Shown piece after piece: positions 53,437-62,428 of a DNA stretch of 64,000 bases. How positions within the stretch are numbered: position 1 is the stretch's first letter; every line of letters begins with the position of its first letter. The position numbers and the translations under genes are program-made. This DNA comes from Rhizosphaericola mali (GTDB lineage: Bacteria > Bacteroidota > Bacteroidia > Chitinophagales > Chitinophagaceae): the NCBI RefSeq assembly GCF_004337365.2, contig NZ_CP044016.1, forward strand, positions 4,259,507 to 4,323,506, given 5' to 3'. Below the pieces are notes generated by a model that saw nothing but the letters and a program-made list of their open reading frames with translations, had not been told where the DNA came from and made no database searches.

Positions 53437-54468
53437 ATGAATATTTACAGAAGCAAAGCCCCATTACGTATCGGACTTGCGGGCGGCGGTACAGATGTAA
53501 GTCCTTATAGTGATTTGTATGGCGGTGCAATTTTAAATATTACGGTTTCCTTATTTGCACATGCCAATATTGAATTGATTGAAAGCGAACAAATTATCTT
53601 GTCTGCTATGGATCGAGGAGAGGAGGAAGTGTACGATTGGACGACAAGTCTTCCAATTAATGGAAATTTGGATTTATTAAAAGGTGTTTATAATCGTATT
53701 CAAAAAGATTACGGTATATCCAAACAAGGATTTCGATTGAACACATTTGTGGATGCACCCGCTGGAAGCGGTTTGGGTACTTCATCTACTTTGGTTGTTG
53801 CTATTTTAGGTGCATTTGTTGAAATGCTCAAATTGCCATTGGGAGATTACGATATTGCGCATTACGCTTATGATATCGAACGAAAAGATCTTGGACTTAG
53901 CGGAGGTAAACAAGATCAATACGCGGCGACTTTCGGTGGAGTGAACTATATGGAATTTTTGGCAGACGATCGCGTGATTGTCAATCCGCTTAGAATTCGC
54001 AATGAATATTTGGATGAATTGGAAAATAATTTGCTCTTATTCTACACTTCCACAAGTCGAGAAAGTGCCAAAATTATCGTCGAACAGCAAAAAAATGTGC
54101 TTCAAAAAAATGAAAAATCTATTGAAGCGATGCATCAATTAAAAGAACAATCTATCTTATTGAAAGAAGCGCTGTTGCGAGGTGAATTGTTCAAATTTGG
54201 ACAAATTTTGGATTTCGGATTTCAGCAGAAAAAGCAAATGGCTGCTAATATTTCCAATGATTTAATTGATGATATTTATAGCGCGGCGATTGAAGCTGGA
54301 GCAACTGGAGGAAAAATCTCTGGTGCTGGTGGAGGTGGATTTATGACATTTTATTGTCCTGGAAATACGCGTTATCAAGTTATTGAAGCTTTAAAGAAGT
54401 TTGGGGGAGAGGTGAAACCTTATCGATTTACACGTCATGGTTTAATTACTTGGACCGTAAAATCTTAA
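53437..54468 (+). CDS. hddA: D-glycero-alpha-D-manno-heptose 7-phosphate kinase (GHMP kinase)
   Basis: 343 residues. KAPLRIGLAGGGTDVSPYSD is the HddA-type start, GSGLGTSSTLVVAILG the phosphate-binding GHMP motif, and GATGGKISGAGGGGFMTFYC the C-terminal motif. It phosphorylates alpha-heptose 7-phosphate at C1, the step leading to GDP-heptose rather than ADP-heptose. The following two genes supply the isomerase, phosphatase and guanylyltransferase, which strongly supports this over other GHMP kinases. It starts 2 nt after the GT4 gene. Confidence 0.85.
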   Translation: MNIYRSKAPLRIGLAGGGTDVSPYSDLYGGAILNITVSLFAHANIELIESEQIILSAMDRGEEEVYDWTTSLPINGNLDLLKGVYNRIQKDYGISKQGFRLNTFVDAPAGSGLGTSSTLVVAILGAFVEMLKLPLGDYDIAHYAYDIERKDLGLSGGKQDQYAATFGGVNYMEFLADDRVIVNPLRIRNEYLDELENNLLLFYTSTSRESAKIIVEQQKNVLQKNEKSIEAMHQLKEQSILLKEALLRGELFKFGQILDFGFQQKKQMAANISNDLIDDIYSAAIEAGATGGKISGAGGGGFMTFYCPGNTRYQVIEALKKFGGEVKPYRFTRHGLITWTVKS

Positions 54469-54566
54469 AATTTGATATTTATCAATATTAAATTTTGATA
54501 TTCTAAATATATTCGGACTTTTGAACCGTATTGCTTGTATCTCATTGAACATTTCAAGGTAAAAAA

Positions 54567-55145
54567 ATGATTGAAAAAATTTCTAGTTTGGTTGCAGAAT
54601 CAATTGATGTAAAGACCAAAATACTGAAAGATGAAGCCTTTCTTTTGAATATTGAAAGGGCTGTAGCATTGGTGGTGGATGCATTTTCCAAAGATAAAAA
54701 AGTCATGTTTTGTGGTAATGGCGGTAGCGCAGCAGATGCGCAACATCTTGCGGCGGAGTTTAGTGGACGTTTTTATAAAAATAGAAAAGCATTGCCAGCA
54801 GAAGCATTGCATTGTAATACTTCCTATTTGACGGCGGTTGCTAACGATTATAGTTATGACGACATCTATGCCCGCTTGGTAGATGGTATTGGATTTGAAG
54901 GTGATGTATTGATAGGATTGAGTACCTCAGGCAATTCCAAAAATGTAGTTAAAGCTATGGAAGTGGCTAAAAACAAAGGCATAATTACACTTGGTTTAAC
55001 TGGTATAAATGGTGGCCAAATGGAGGATTTAAGTGATATCTTATTTGCCGTGCCATCCAAAGTAACGCCTAGAGTACAAGAAAGTCATATTTTGATAGGT
55101 CATATTATCTGTGAATTGGTTGAAGCAAGTTTATTTGAAGATTAA
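54567..55145 (+). CDS. gmhA: Sedoheptulose 7-phosphate isomerase
   Basis: 192 residues, SIS domain. MFCGNGGSAADAQHLAAEFS is the GmhA phosphate/metal block, LIGLSTSGNSKNVVKAMEVA the second SIS loop, and SHILIGHIICELVEASLFED the C-terminus. It converts sedoheptulose 7-phosphate to D-glycero-D-manno-heptose 7-phosphate, the first step of nucleotide-heptose synthesis. The gene starts 98 nt after hddA and ends 16 nt before the fusion gene. Confidence 0.95.
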   Translation: MIEKISSLVAESIDVKTKILKDEAFLLNIERAVALVVDAFSKDKKVMFCGNGGSAADAQHLAAEFSGRFYKNRKALPAEALHCNTSYLTAVANDYSYDDIYARLVDGIGFEGDVLIGLSTSGNSKNVVKAMEVAKNKGIITLGLTGINGGQMEDLSDILFAVPSKVTPRVQESHILIGHIICELVEASLFED

Positions 55146-55161
55146 CGAGAAACCAAACTGT

Positions 55162-56436
55162 ATGATTAAAGATTGCATAATTCTGTGTGGAGGATTGGGT
55201 ACACGACTAAAAAGTGAAGTCCCTAATGTACCCAAACCGATGGCGCCAGTGGCAGACAGACCATTTTTGTGGTATGTTGTTAAGAATTTTATTGCACAAG
55301 GTATAGAGCATTTTGTATTTGCACTTGGCTATAAAAATGAAATTATCCAACAATATTTGGCTTCTTCGGAGTCGCCTTTTGTCAAGGAAAAAGCAACTTA
55401 TACGCTGTCTTTAGAAACGGAGCCTTTAGGTACGGGTGGCGCGATTAATAAAGCTTGCGCTTTGACAAAAAGTGAAAATGCCATCATCGCTAATGGAGAC
55501 ACTTTTTACAAAGTTGACTTAAATGCATTGAGCGAAGCGCATGAAACTAAGAAGGCTGAATGTACGCTGTCTTTAAAGACAATGCATGAATTTGACCGTT
55601 ACGGTGTTGTTTCCTTAGATGCAGATAATCAAGTTGTTTCCTTTAAAGAGAAGAAATTTTATATAGAAGGATTGATTAATGGTGGAATTTATGCGCTCAA
55701 TATTCCAAAATTTCAATCTCAAAACTGGCCAGAAAAATTTTCATTTGAAACCGATTATTTGGAAAAAAATACAAATAATGGAAAATTGTTTGGCGTAATT
55801 GATGAACATTTTTTCATTGATATCGGTATTCCTGAAGATTATAAAAAAGCTATGAAAGAACTAAAAATTCATCATTTTGCTAGTTTGGATATTTCTAAAA
55901 TCGACAAAACTTGGACGCTGTTTTTGGATAGAGATGGTGTATTAAATGAAGAGATCGGAGATAGTTATGTGTTAAATACGGATCAACTGAAGGTGTATGA
56001 TTATATACCTAAAGCCCTGGGAATATTAGCAAAGAAATTTAATACAATAGTTATTGTTACCAATCAAAAAGGAATAGGTAAAAAGTTGATGACTATTCAG
56101 GATTTGACTTTAATACATAAAAAATTAAAATCTGAAATTGCTACGGAAGGCGGTCGCATCGATAGTTTCTATTTCTGTCCCGATTTGGAAGATAATAGTC
56201 CCAATCGTAAACCTCAGCCGGGCATGGCTTTTCAAGCGAAGAAGGATTATCCAAATATTGAATTTTCTAAAAGTATCATGGTGGGCAATCGGTTAAGTGA
56301 TATGAAATTTGGTAGAAATGCGGGTATGTTTACCGTTTTATTGTCTACAACACACCCAGATATTCCATATCCTAATGAAGATACGGATCTCAGATTTCCT
56401 GATTTGTTAGCATTTGCGCAATCCTTAGAAGGTTAA
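55162..56436 (+). CDS. Fused heptose-1-phosphate guanylyltransferase and heptose-bisphosphate phosphatase
   Basis: 424 residues from the ATG at 55162 (MIKDCIILCGGLGTRLKSEV); an in-frame ATG at 55111 would overlap gmhA by 35 nt and adds non-conserved residues. Residues about 1-235 are a sugar-nucleotidyltransferase (GGLGTRLKS start, ANGDTFYKVD with catalytic Asp, FIDIGIPEDY end) of HddC type. Residues about 250-424 are a HAD phosphatase of GmhB type: TLFLDRDGVLNEEIGDSYV, VTNQKGIG, and MVGNRLSDMKFGRNAGM. One protein thus covers both final-stage activities of the GDP-heptose pathway that are separate enzymes elsewhere. The HAD domain looks complete. Confidence 0.85.
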   Translation: MIKDCIILCGGLGTRLKSEVPNVPKPMAPVADRPFLWYVVKNFIAQGIEHFVFALGYKNEIIQQYLASSESPFVKEKATYTLSLETEPLGTGGAINKACALTKSENAIIANGDTFYKVDLNALSEAHETKKAECTLSLKTMHEFDRYGVVSLDADNQVVSFKEKKFYIEGLINGGIYALNIPKFQSQNWPEKFSFETDYLEKNTNNGKLFGVIDEHFFIDIGIPEDYKKAMKELKIHHFASLDISKIDKTWTLFLDRDGVLNEEIGDSYVLNTDQLKVYDYIPKALGILAKKFNTIVIVTNQKGIGKKLMTIQDLTLIHKKLKSEIATEGGRIDSFYFCPDLEDNSPNRKPQPGMAFQAKKDYPNIEFSKSIMVGNRLSDMKFGRNAGMFTVLLSTTHPDIPYPNEDTDLRFPDLLAFAQSLEG

Positions 56437-56495
56437 GAAATTATAACCAATGGTAAAAAAAATATAAATTTTGCTATTGGTTAATTTTTCTGTTG

Positions 56496-56503
56496 TATAT
56501 TTG
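56496..56503 (+). promoter_or_regulatory. -7 box of azoR
   Basis: TATATTTG matches TAnnTTTG, 41 nt before the ATG at 56545. Candidate -33 TTG triplets lie 16 nt (56477) and 22 nt (56471) upstream, both near the normal spacing. Confidence 0.6.
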
Positions 56504-56544
56504 TTTTCACAAATGTTGTTAAACGTTAAAAAATATAGATATTT

Positions 56545-57147
56545 ATGAAAAAGGTTTTAGAAGTTATTGCTAGTGCAAGAGGTGCAGAATCTTTCAGTAC
56601 AAAATTGGCTGATCACATCGTTAGCAAAATCAGCGAAAAATATGATGGTAGTTCTGTAATAAAAAAAGATATCGTTGATAGTAAAATTCCTCATCTTAAT
56701 CCAGATATTTTAGCTGCATTTTTCACTCCATTGGAAAATCAAGCAGATTCTATCAAAGGATTAGATGCTTTTTCTAACAAAGCAATCAAAGAATTACAAG
56801 AAGCAGACACTATCGTAATCGCAGTACCATTTTATAATTTCGGTATTCCTTCTGTATTGAAGGCTTATATTGATCACGTAGCAGTAGGTGGTAAAACTTT
56901 TAAATATATTGACGGAGCTCCAGTTGGTTTGTTAACTGGTAAAAAAGTTTATTTGGCAATCTCTTCTGGTGGCGTTTATTCAGAAGGCGACTATAAAGCA
57001 TATGATTTTACAGAACCATATTTGAGAACTGTATTAGGGTTTTTAGGAATGACTGATGTTACAACATTCCGTATTGAAGGTCTTAATGTTAGTGCATTGA
57101 AAGATAGAGCAGTTGAAAAAGGATTGAATTCCGTAGTTATCGACTAA
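56545..57147 (+). CDS. azoR: FMN-dependent NADH-azoreductase
   Basis: 200 residues, flavodoxin-like fold. VIASARGAESFSTKLADHIV is the FMN phosphate loop, IVIAVPFYNFGIPSVLKAYI and KVYLAISSGGVYSEG bind FMN and partner subunit. AzoR-type enzymes reduce quinones and azo dyes with NADH and protect against quinone stress. Own promoter and terminator imply a single-gene unit. Confidence 0.92.
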   Translation: MKKVLEVIASARGAESFSTKLADHIVSKISEKYDGSSVIKKDIVDSKIPHLNPDILAAFFTPLENQADSIKGLDAFSNKAIKELQEADTIVIAVPFYNFGIPSVLKAYIDHVAVGGKTFKYIDGAPVGLLTGKKVYLAISSGGVYSEGDYKAYDFTEPYLRTVLGFLGMTDVTTFRIEGLNVSALKDRAVEKGLNSVVID

Positions 57148-57171
57148 TTAGTAAGTAAGAAGTATAGATAA

Positions 57172-57203
57172 AAAAGTCCGCACTATATTTAGTGCGGACT
57201 TTT
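57172..57203. terminator. Bidirectional terminator between azoR and the M28 peptidase gene
   Basis: A perfect 14-bp stem (57172-57185 with 57190-57203; arm AAAAGTCCGCACTA) with a TATT loop, A-run on the left and T-run on the right. It serves azoR on the plus strand and, read on the minus strand, the converging peptidase gene whose stop is at 57206. Confidence 0.9.
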
Positions 57204-57205
57204 GT

Positions 57206-58498
57206 TTATTTTAAGGAGCTTGCATCTACTCTAGTTGGGGTGTCTTTTCCCGAAATTATAGTTTGAGCACTGACAGCGACGGACTTTATTATTTCTGCCA
57301 TATTTGTTAAATCAAGTGTGCTGATTTCATCACTCAATTTGTGATAGTTCGGTTCACTATCCATTTTAGATGTACTTATCGTATGTGCCGGTACGCCTTG
57401 ACGCGCAAGGGTTGCATTGTCAGAACGGTAAAATAAATTTTGTTCTGTATAAGGATCTGGATAAAATTGGAACTTGGAACCTTGCAAATTCTTTTGCAAA
57501 ATTTCGCCCATATTGGTTTTTTCAAATCCTGTAATATAAGCGGAGTTGTTGCCCCATTTACTATCAGTTCCGATCATTTCAATATTGAACATGGCAATTA
57601 CTTTGTTAGGGTCAAATTGTTGTGAAAAATATTGACTTCCGTACCCACCAATTTCTTCGGCTGTAAAGGCTGCAAAGATCAAAGTACGTTCATTGTTGTT
57701 CAGTTTTTTATAGTATTTCGCTAATTCGATTACGGCTGTAGTTCCTGATGCATCATCATTTGCACCATTGTAGATACTGTCCGTTCCTTTGCTAGGATCG
57801 ACACCTAAGTGATCATAGTGTCCGGAGAAAATAACATATTCATCGGGTTTGGTTTTTCCAGGAATAATACCAACTACATTTTGTAATTTTTGTGCTTCGA
57901 GATTTTGTTCTATATGAATATCAAATGTAGATGGAGTCTGTGTGCCTAAAATAAATATTACAGAATAAGGACTTTCAAAAGTTGCTTGTGTGAAATAAGA
58001 CAATCTTTTAAATAGTTTACTACAAGAGGTGTCGACTATAACAATTGTATTTTGTTTACTATGGATAGCTGCCATAGCTATGGAGAACAATACTTGTTTG
58101 CTTTCTATAGTCTCTATTTTGTATCCATTATTTTGGGTGACATCTATATTCTTCTGGGTAGAGACTGCAAGTATATTTTCGGAATTTATCGCTTGATTGT
58201 TGATCGTTCCTTTGACCGAACTAATGGATGTTTTATAAACGGAAAATTTTTGCAAATATGATTCTTGTCCTTTCGGATAGCTTAATCCTGTTTTTTTAAA
58301 TTCTGATGCAATGAATTCAGCGGCTCTATCAATATCTGGGGAGAATGTTTTTCTTCCTCGCATATCATCTGACGCCAATACGGAAAGTATACTCTTGACT
58401 GATGTAGGATTGATTATTTTGTCAATATTCTGTGCGTTTACTAAAGTTGTACTTGCGACACCCAATAATAAGGCTCGTATTTTTTTAGAATGGATCAT
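57206..58498 (-). CDS. M28-family zinc aminopeptidase (exported)
   Basis: 430 residues with an N-terminal signal peptide (about 22 residues, ending near STTLVNAQ). The two-zinc site is visible: ISG-type FSGHYDHLGVD (His, Asp), NGANDDASGTTAV (bridging Asp), AAFTAEEIGGYGS (catalytic Glu and ligand Glu), FNIEMIGTD (Asp) and PAHTISTSK (His). M28 enzymes release N-terminal amino acids from peptides in the periplasm or outside. Its stop is 3 nt from the shared terminator, so it ends there. Confidence 0.9.
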   Translation of the reverse strand: MIHSKKIRALLLGVASTTLVNAQNIDKIINPTSVKSILSVLASDDMRGRKTFSPDIDRAAEFIASEFKKTGLSYPKGQESYLQKFSVYKTSISSVKGTINNQAINSENILAVSTQKNIDVTQNNGYKIETIESKQVLFSIAMAAIHSKQNTIVIVDTSCSKLFKRLSYFTQATFESPYSVIFILGTQTPSTFDIHIEQNLEAQKLQNVVGIIPGKTKPDEYVIFSGHYDHLGVDPSKGTDSIYNGANDDASGTTAVIELAKYYKKLNNNERTLIFAAFTAEEIGGYGSQYFSQQFDPNKVIAMFNIEMIGTDSKWGNNSAYITGFEKTNMGEILQKNLQGSKFQFYPDPYTEQNLFYRSDNATLARQGVPAHTISTSKMDSEPNYHKLSDEISTLDLTNMAEIIKSVAVSAQTIISGKDTPTRVDASSLK

Positions 58499-58693
58499 GA
58501 ACGTGAATTTGAATTAAGTTGGAAAATTAAGCTTTTTTTAATTTTATTCGAATACCTTTCTATTGGTATATTTAAATACTTCCTATTCTACTATTGATTT
58601 TTTAATAATGTATTTCATACCAATTAAATAGTCAAAGTATAGTTAGGAATTATTCGGGGCGAAATTAAATAAGTACTATAATGCCGTAAAGTA

Positions 58694-58726
58694 ACAAAGC
58701 CTTGTATCATCGATACAAGGCTTTGT
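58694..58726 (-). terminator. Strong hairpin downstream of gltX
   Basis: A perfect 15-bp stem (58694-58708 with 58712-58726; core CAAAGCCTTGTATC) with a 3-nt loop, 24 nt past the gltX stop on the minus strand. The following bases are only moderately T-rich. The rest of the 58499-58749 gap shows no gene. Confidence 0.7.
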
Positions 58727-58749
58727 CGCTATTAGTACTTTGATATTTT

Positions 58750-60315
58750 TTAAGCTTTTTCTTCGAACGCTTTTTCGATCGCTTTCAAACCAATATTCAT
58801 TCTTTCAAGCGCTTCTTTTTTTCCTATTAATGCAGCAACATCAAATACATGTGGACCAAATTTACCACCTACCCACATAATGCGAAGCGGAAGCATCAAA
58901 TTGCCAGGTTTTTCGATGCCTGCTTTTTGCGTAGTTTCCATGAATAATTCTTCCAAATTTTGTGCAGTCCAGTTGGCGCAGTTTTCATAAACTGGAATTA
59001 ATTGCTCTTTGTAAAATTTAGCATCTTCAAGCGTCCATTTTTTAATGGCGGATGCTGTATCTAATTCTGCAGGTCTACGGAAAAAGAAATCTGCTTGTTT
59101 GACAAAATCTGGCAATAAAGTACATTTTTCTTTTACCAAATCTATCACTCCTGCCAATATTATATCGGCATCAATTTGTTTTTCTGTCACGCCATCTGCT
59201 AATAATAAAGGTTTAACTGCTGGGACTAAATCTACTCCAGGTATTTGTTTAAGCCACTCTTTGTTAAACCATAAGGCTTTTGTATAGTTGAATTTTGCAC
59301 CACCTTTGTGAACACGAGTAATGTCAAATTTTTCGATCAATTCTTTCAAAGAAAATAATTCTTGTTCTGTACCATCGTTCCAACCGATTAATGCAAGCAT
59401 ATTTACAAATGCCTCTGGCACAAATCCTCTTTCTCTAAATCCCTCCGTAAATTCATTATCTCTTGGATCTGTCCAGTTCATTGCAAATACCGGAAATCCT
59501 AGTTTCGCTCCATCACGCTTGCTTAATTTGCCTTTGCCATCAGGTTTCATAATCAATGGTAAATGCGCCCATTCTGGCATATTTTCAATGCCGAAAAGAT
59601 ATTCCCATAGTTTGATATGTATAGGCGAACTAGGAAGCCACTCTTCTCCTCTGAATGCATGTGTGATTTTCATCAAATAGTCGTCTACAACCACTGCTAA
59701 ATGATAGGTTGGCATACCATCGGCTTTCAACAAAACCTTATCATCCACATCGGACGTATTAAAACTCACTTCTCCACGAATCAAATCGGTAAAAGTGATT
59801 TTTTCGTTCGCCTCCATTTTGATACGAACGACATAAGGAATTCCGGCTTCGATTTTGGCTTTTGTTTCTTCTTCCGTTAGAGACAAAGAATTTTGCATTT
59901 TATCCCTTAATGTGAAGTCGTACTTCGGAGATGGATTGCTTTCTGATTTGAAATTTTCACGCATTGCGGTCAATTCTTCTGGAGTGTCAAATGCATAATA
60001 TGCATGACCTTCTGTGATTAATTTTTCCGCATATTCTTTATACATTGGTTTGCGCTCACTTTGTCTGTAAGGTGCGTATTGACCAGGATTGGCAGGACTT
60101 TCATCTGGATTGATTCCACTCCATTTCAATGTTTCTGTAATATATTCTTCCGCACCAGGAACAAATCTAGTTTGATCTGTATCTTCAATTCTTAAAATAA
60201 ATTCGCCGCCAAAATGTTTGGCAAATAAATAATTATATAATGCTGTCCTAACTCCACCTAAATGTAAGCCGCCGGTAGGAGAAGGCGCAAATCTGGTTCT
60301 AACTTTTTTTTCCAT
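58750..60315 (-). CDS. gltX: Glutamate-tRNA ligase
   Basis: 521 residues. RFAPSPTGGLHLGGVRTALY carries the HIGH-type motif (HLGG), ILRIEDTDQTR follows, and the KMSKS-type motif is KGKLSKRDGAKLGFP (about residue 263). It charges tRNA-Glu in the cytoplasm, and in organisms lacking GlnRS may also charge tRNA-Gln. Length and motifs are typical of Bacteroidetes GltX. It has a well-formed promoter (60323-60350) and starts 7 nt after its -7 box, leaving almost no leader. Confidence 0.97.
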   Translation of the reverse strand: MEKKVRTRFAPSPTGGLHLGGVRTALYNYLFAKHFGGEFILRIEDTDQTRFVPGAEEYITETLKWSGINPDESPANPGQYAPYRQSERKPMYKEYAEKLITEGHAYYAFDTPEELTAMRENFKSESNPSPKYDFTLRDKMQNSLSLTEEETKAKIEAGIPYVVRIKMEANEKITFTDLIRGEVSFNTSDVDDKVLLKADGMPTYHLAVVVDDYLMKITHAFRGEEWLPSSPIHIKLWEYLFGIENMPEWAHLPLIMKPDGKGKLSKRDGAKLGFPVFAMNWTDPRDNEFTEGFRERGFVPEAFVNMLALIGWNDGTEQELFSLKELIEKFDITRVHKGGAKFNYTKALWFNKEWLKQIPGVDLVPAVKPLLLADGVTEKQIDADIILAGVIDLVKEKCTLLPDFVKQADFFFRRPAELDTASAIKKWTLEDAKFYKEQLIPVYENCANWTAQNLEELFMETTQKAGIEKPGNLMLPLRIMWVGGKFGPHVFDVAALIGKKEALERMNIGLKAIEKAFEEKA

Positions 60316-60322
60316 AACGCGG

Positions 60323-60350
60323 CAAAGGTAAATCAGATTTATTATTTCAA
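60323..60350 (-). promoter_or_regulatory. Promoter of gltX
   Basis: On the minus strand TTG (60350-60348), 17 nt, TACCTTTG (60330-60323): both elements of the Bacteroidetes promoter at near-standard spacing. The ATG at 60315 is 7 nt past the box. Confidence 0.75.
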
Positions 60351-60406
60351 AAATGTAAAAAGTAAATCATTTCAGATAATCTATGCTTTAAAATGATTTA
60401 ATTTGA

Positions 60407-61660
60407 ATGATGAAAAACTATGTAGTTCTATTAATGGCACTATTTCTTTTTAGTTGCACGTCATCGAGCGAACAACAAAAAGAGACTATTTCCTCGGCAT
60501 CTGTCAATAATAAGGAACAATTAAAAATCGTAAGTTGGAATATTGAATGGTTCGGTTCGTCTTTAGAAGGTCCGAAAGATAAAGATTTGCAGGAAAAAAA
60601 TGTCTTGAAAATTTTGACGAATTTGAATGCAGATATTTATGCATTATGTGAAATTGTAGATACAGCAAGATTTGGAAATGTCGTTCGGCAATTGCCAAGT
60701 GATTATCAATATTTTATTTCTGATTATGCTAGTAATGCTAAAAATAGCAATAGCTCTTCCTGGCAACAAGCACAAAAAATGGCATTTATAGTTCGCAAAA
60801 ATTTATTGACAAATATTCAGGTAAATGGTTATTTGAGAAACAATGGTCGATTGGGATATGATTTAGCGAATGGTCGATATCCTTATTTATTAAGTGGATA
60901 TATTTCATTCAATGGTAAAAATCAATCTTTAAATGTGATGATTTTGCATGCGAAATCTGGTGCTGATCAGGAAAGTTATAACCGTAGAAAAGATGCTGCA
61001 AATATATTAGCAGAGAATATTGAAAAGGATTTTGCAAATGAACCCTTTGTTTTAGTTGGGGATTTTAACGATGAGACAACTACAACTATAACTCGAAGTG
61101 AATCACAATCTCCTTACGTTGCATTTTCAAGTGACGGATTTCATATTTTAACATCCAATGTTTCGGGTAATTATCAACAATCAACGATACATTATAGTTC
61201 TATCATCGATAATCAAATAGTGAATAATACTTTATATTCATATTATATTCCAAGTTCGACTCAGATATTAGGTGATGTACAAGATTGGATAAAAGACTAT
61301 AAACAAGGAACAACTTCCGATCACTATCCAGTAGTTTCTCTTTTTAGTTATTCAAGCGAAAATAAACCAGAAGTCGGTAGTTTAAATACTAAAGAAAATA
61401 CAAGAGATTCAAGTGCACTATTTGCGATTGAAAATACATTAGTTTCTAATGAAATTAAATTACAAGCTAGTCAAGATTTGGAAAATGTAAATTTTCAAGT
61501 TATGGATGCGCAAGGGAAAAGTTATATTCATTTTTCTAAAAGAAATGTTTCGAGTAATCGACCATTTTATGTAAAATGTAAAGAATTGCCAAACGGCGAT
61601 TATAGTTTGTTAATTACTACAAATGAAAATAAGCAAGCACTCTTATTTACGAAGCAATAG
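60407..61660 (+). CDS. Endonuclease/exonuclease/phosphatase-fold lipoprotein
   Basis: 417 residues. Lipobox LFLFSCTS (Cys17). The EEP-fold metal and catalytic residues are visible: LKIVSWNIEWFGSS (Asn), ALCEIVD (Glu), ILHAKSGADQ, LVGDFNDET (Asp/Asn) and TTSDHYPVVSLF (Asp-His). Family members are nucleases or phosphodiesterases; at the cell surface a DNase or phosphatase role is plausible. The C-terminal ~75 residues end LPNGDYSLLITTNENKQALL, a fold like type IX secretion tail domains. The 3' end overlaps the convergent gene by 14 nt. ATG at 60407 or 60410 both fit. Confidence 0.82.
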   Translation: MMKNYVVLLMALFLFSCTSSSEQQKETISSASVNNKEQLKIVSWNIEWFGSSLEGPKDKDLQEKNVLKILTNLNADIYALCEIVDTARFGNVVRQLPSDYQYFISDYASNAKNSNSSSWQQAQKMAFIVRKNLLTNIQVNGYLRNNGRLGYDLANGRYPYLLSGYISFNGKNQSLNVMILHAKSGADQESYNRRKDAANILAENIEKDFANEPFVLVGDFNDETTTTITRSESQSPYVAFSSDGFHILTSNVSGNYQQSTIHYSSIIDNQIVNNTLYSYYIPSSTQILGDVQDWIKDYKQGTTSDHYPVVSLFSYSSENKPEVGSLNTKENTRDSSALFAIENTLVSNEIKLQASQDLENVNFQVMDAQGKSYIHFSKRNVSSNRPFYVKCKELPNGDYSLLITTNENKQALLFTKQ

Positions 61661-62351
61661 ATTTGTTTTGGATGTTTTCCTCAATTGTATTTTGAGGATT
61701 GATATTCGGATACTTGTGTTCTAGGGATTGTAAAAAATTATAGTTTATAATGATATTTTTTATAGAGTCGTCGTATTCTCTTTTCTTATTTTTTATATAG
61801 TAAAGGATAGACGAATTTGTAAAAGGAAGATTGAATTTAATATAATTATTTGTCTGATTTGCCAAAATACTTAGTGTTGAATTTAAGTAATTACTGAGTT
61901 TGAAATAGGAATTTTTGATGGAAAGCTTTGCATTCGCTAATAAGTTTTTTTCTAGTTTGTAAATATAAATTTTTGAACTATTTAATTTGGGTACAAATGC
62001 ATATAGCTGATCATCACTGATTACAAAAATACATTCTGATGCTACTTCATTGCTATGCATTTTGCTTTCTTGATTATTAATAGTTGTAAGCAAGTATTCT
62101 TTCATAGAACGTTGCCAGTCCTTAGATATACTTGCGACGGCTATACTATCAATCGATTTATCGTGCATCCATGATTTTACGTAGAGTAATTTGTTATTTA
62201 ACAAATCCTCTATATATACTGGGGCGTTTTTCTTCTCGTCTTCATAGTTAATACTATCGATAAAATCTGTTTTCAGTTTTTTGGATATATTTAACCATAA
62301 TAGGCAAAGAATTATCAAAGCTACCCATAATATGAGTATCGTGTAATTCAT
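61647..62351 (-). CDS. Membrane-anchored protein of unknown function
   Basis: 234 residues. One N-terminal hydrophobic helix (YTILILWVALIILCLLWLN, about residues 3-21) is followed by a hydrophilic body, so a single-span inner-membrane protein with the bulk on one side. I find no recognised domain; a middle stretch ECIFVISDDQLYAFVPKLNS hints at a beta-rich fold. Very A+T-rich. It converges on and overlaps the nuclease-fold gene by 14 nt. No function is suggested. Confidence 0.65.
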   Translation of the reverse strand: MNYTILILWVALIILCLLWLNISKKLKTDFIDSINYEDEKKNAPVYIEDLLNNKLLYVKSWMHDKSIDSIAVASISKDWQRSMKEYLLTTINNQESKMHSNEVASECIFVISDDQLYAFVPKLNSSKIYIYKLEKNLLANAKLSIKNSYFKLSNYLNSTLSILANQTNNYIKFNLPFTNSSILYYIKNKKREYDDSIKNIIINYNFLQSLEHKYPNINPQNTIEENIQNKSIAS

Positions 62352-62428
62352 GGATATGATTTCAGAATTTTATTGAGATCTAAAATTCTAAAATCATGCC
62401 AATAAATTATGCTTTAACTTAATATATA

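Noticed and set aside
58499-58749. 251-nt gap between the M28 peptidase and gltX as a hidden gene
   Set aside because: Apart from the 58694-58726 hairpin it is A+T-rich with frequent stops in all frames.
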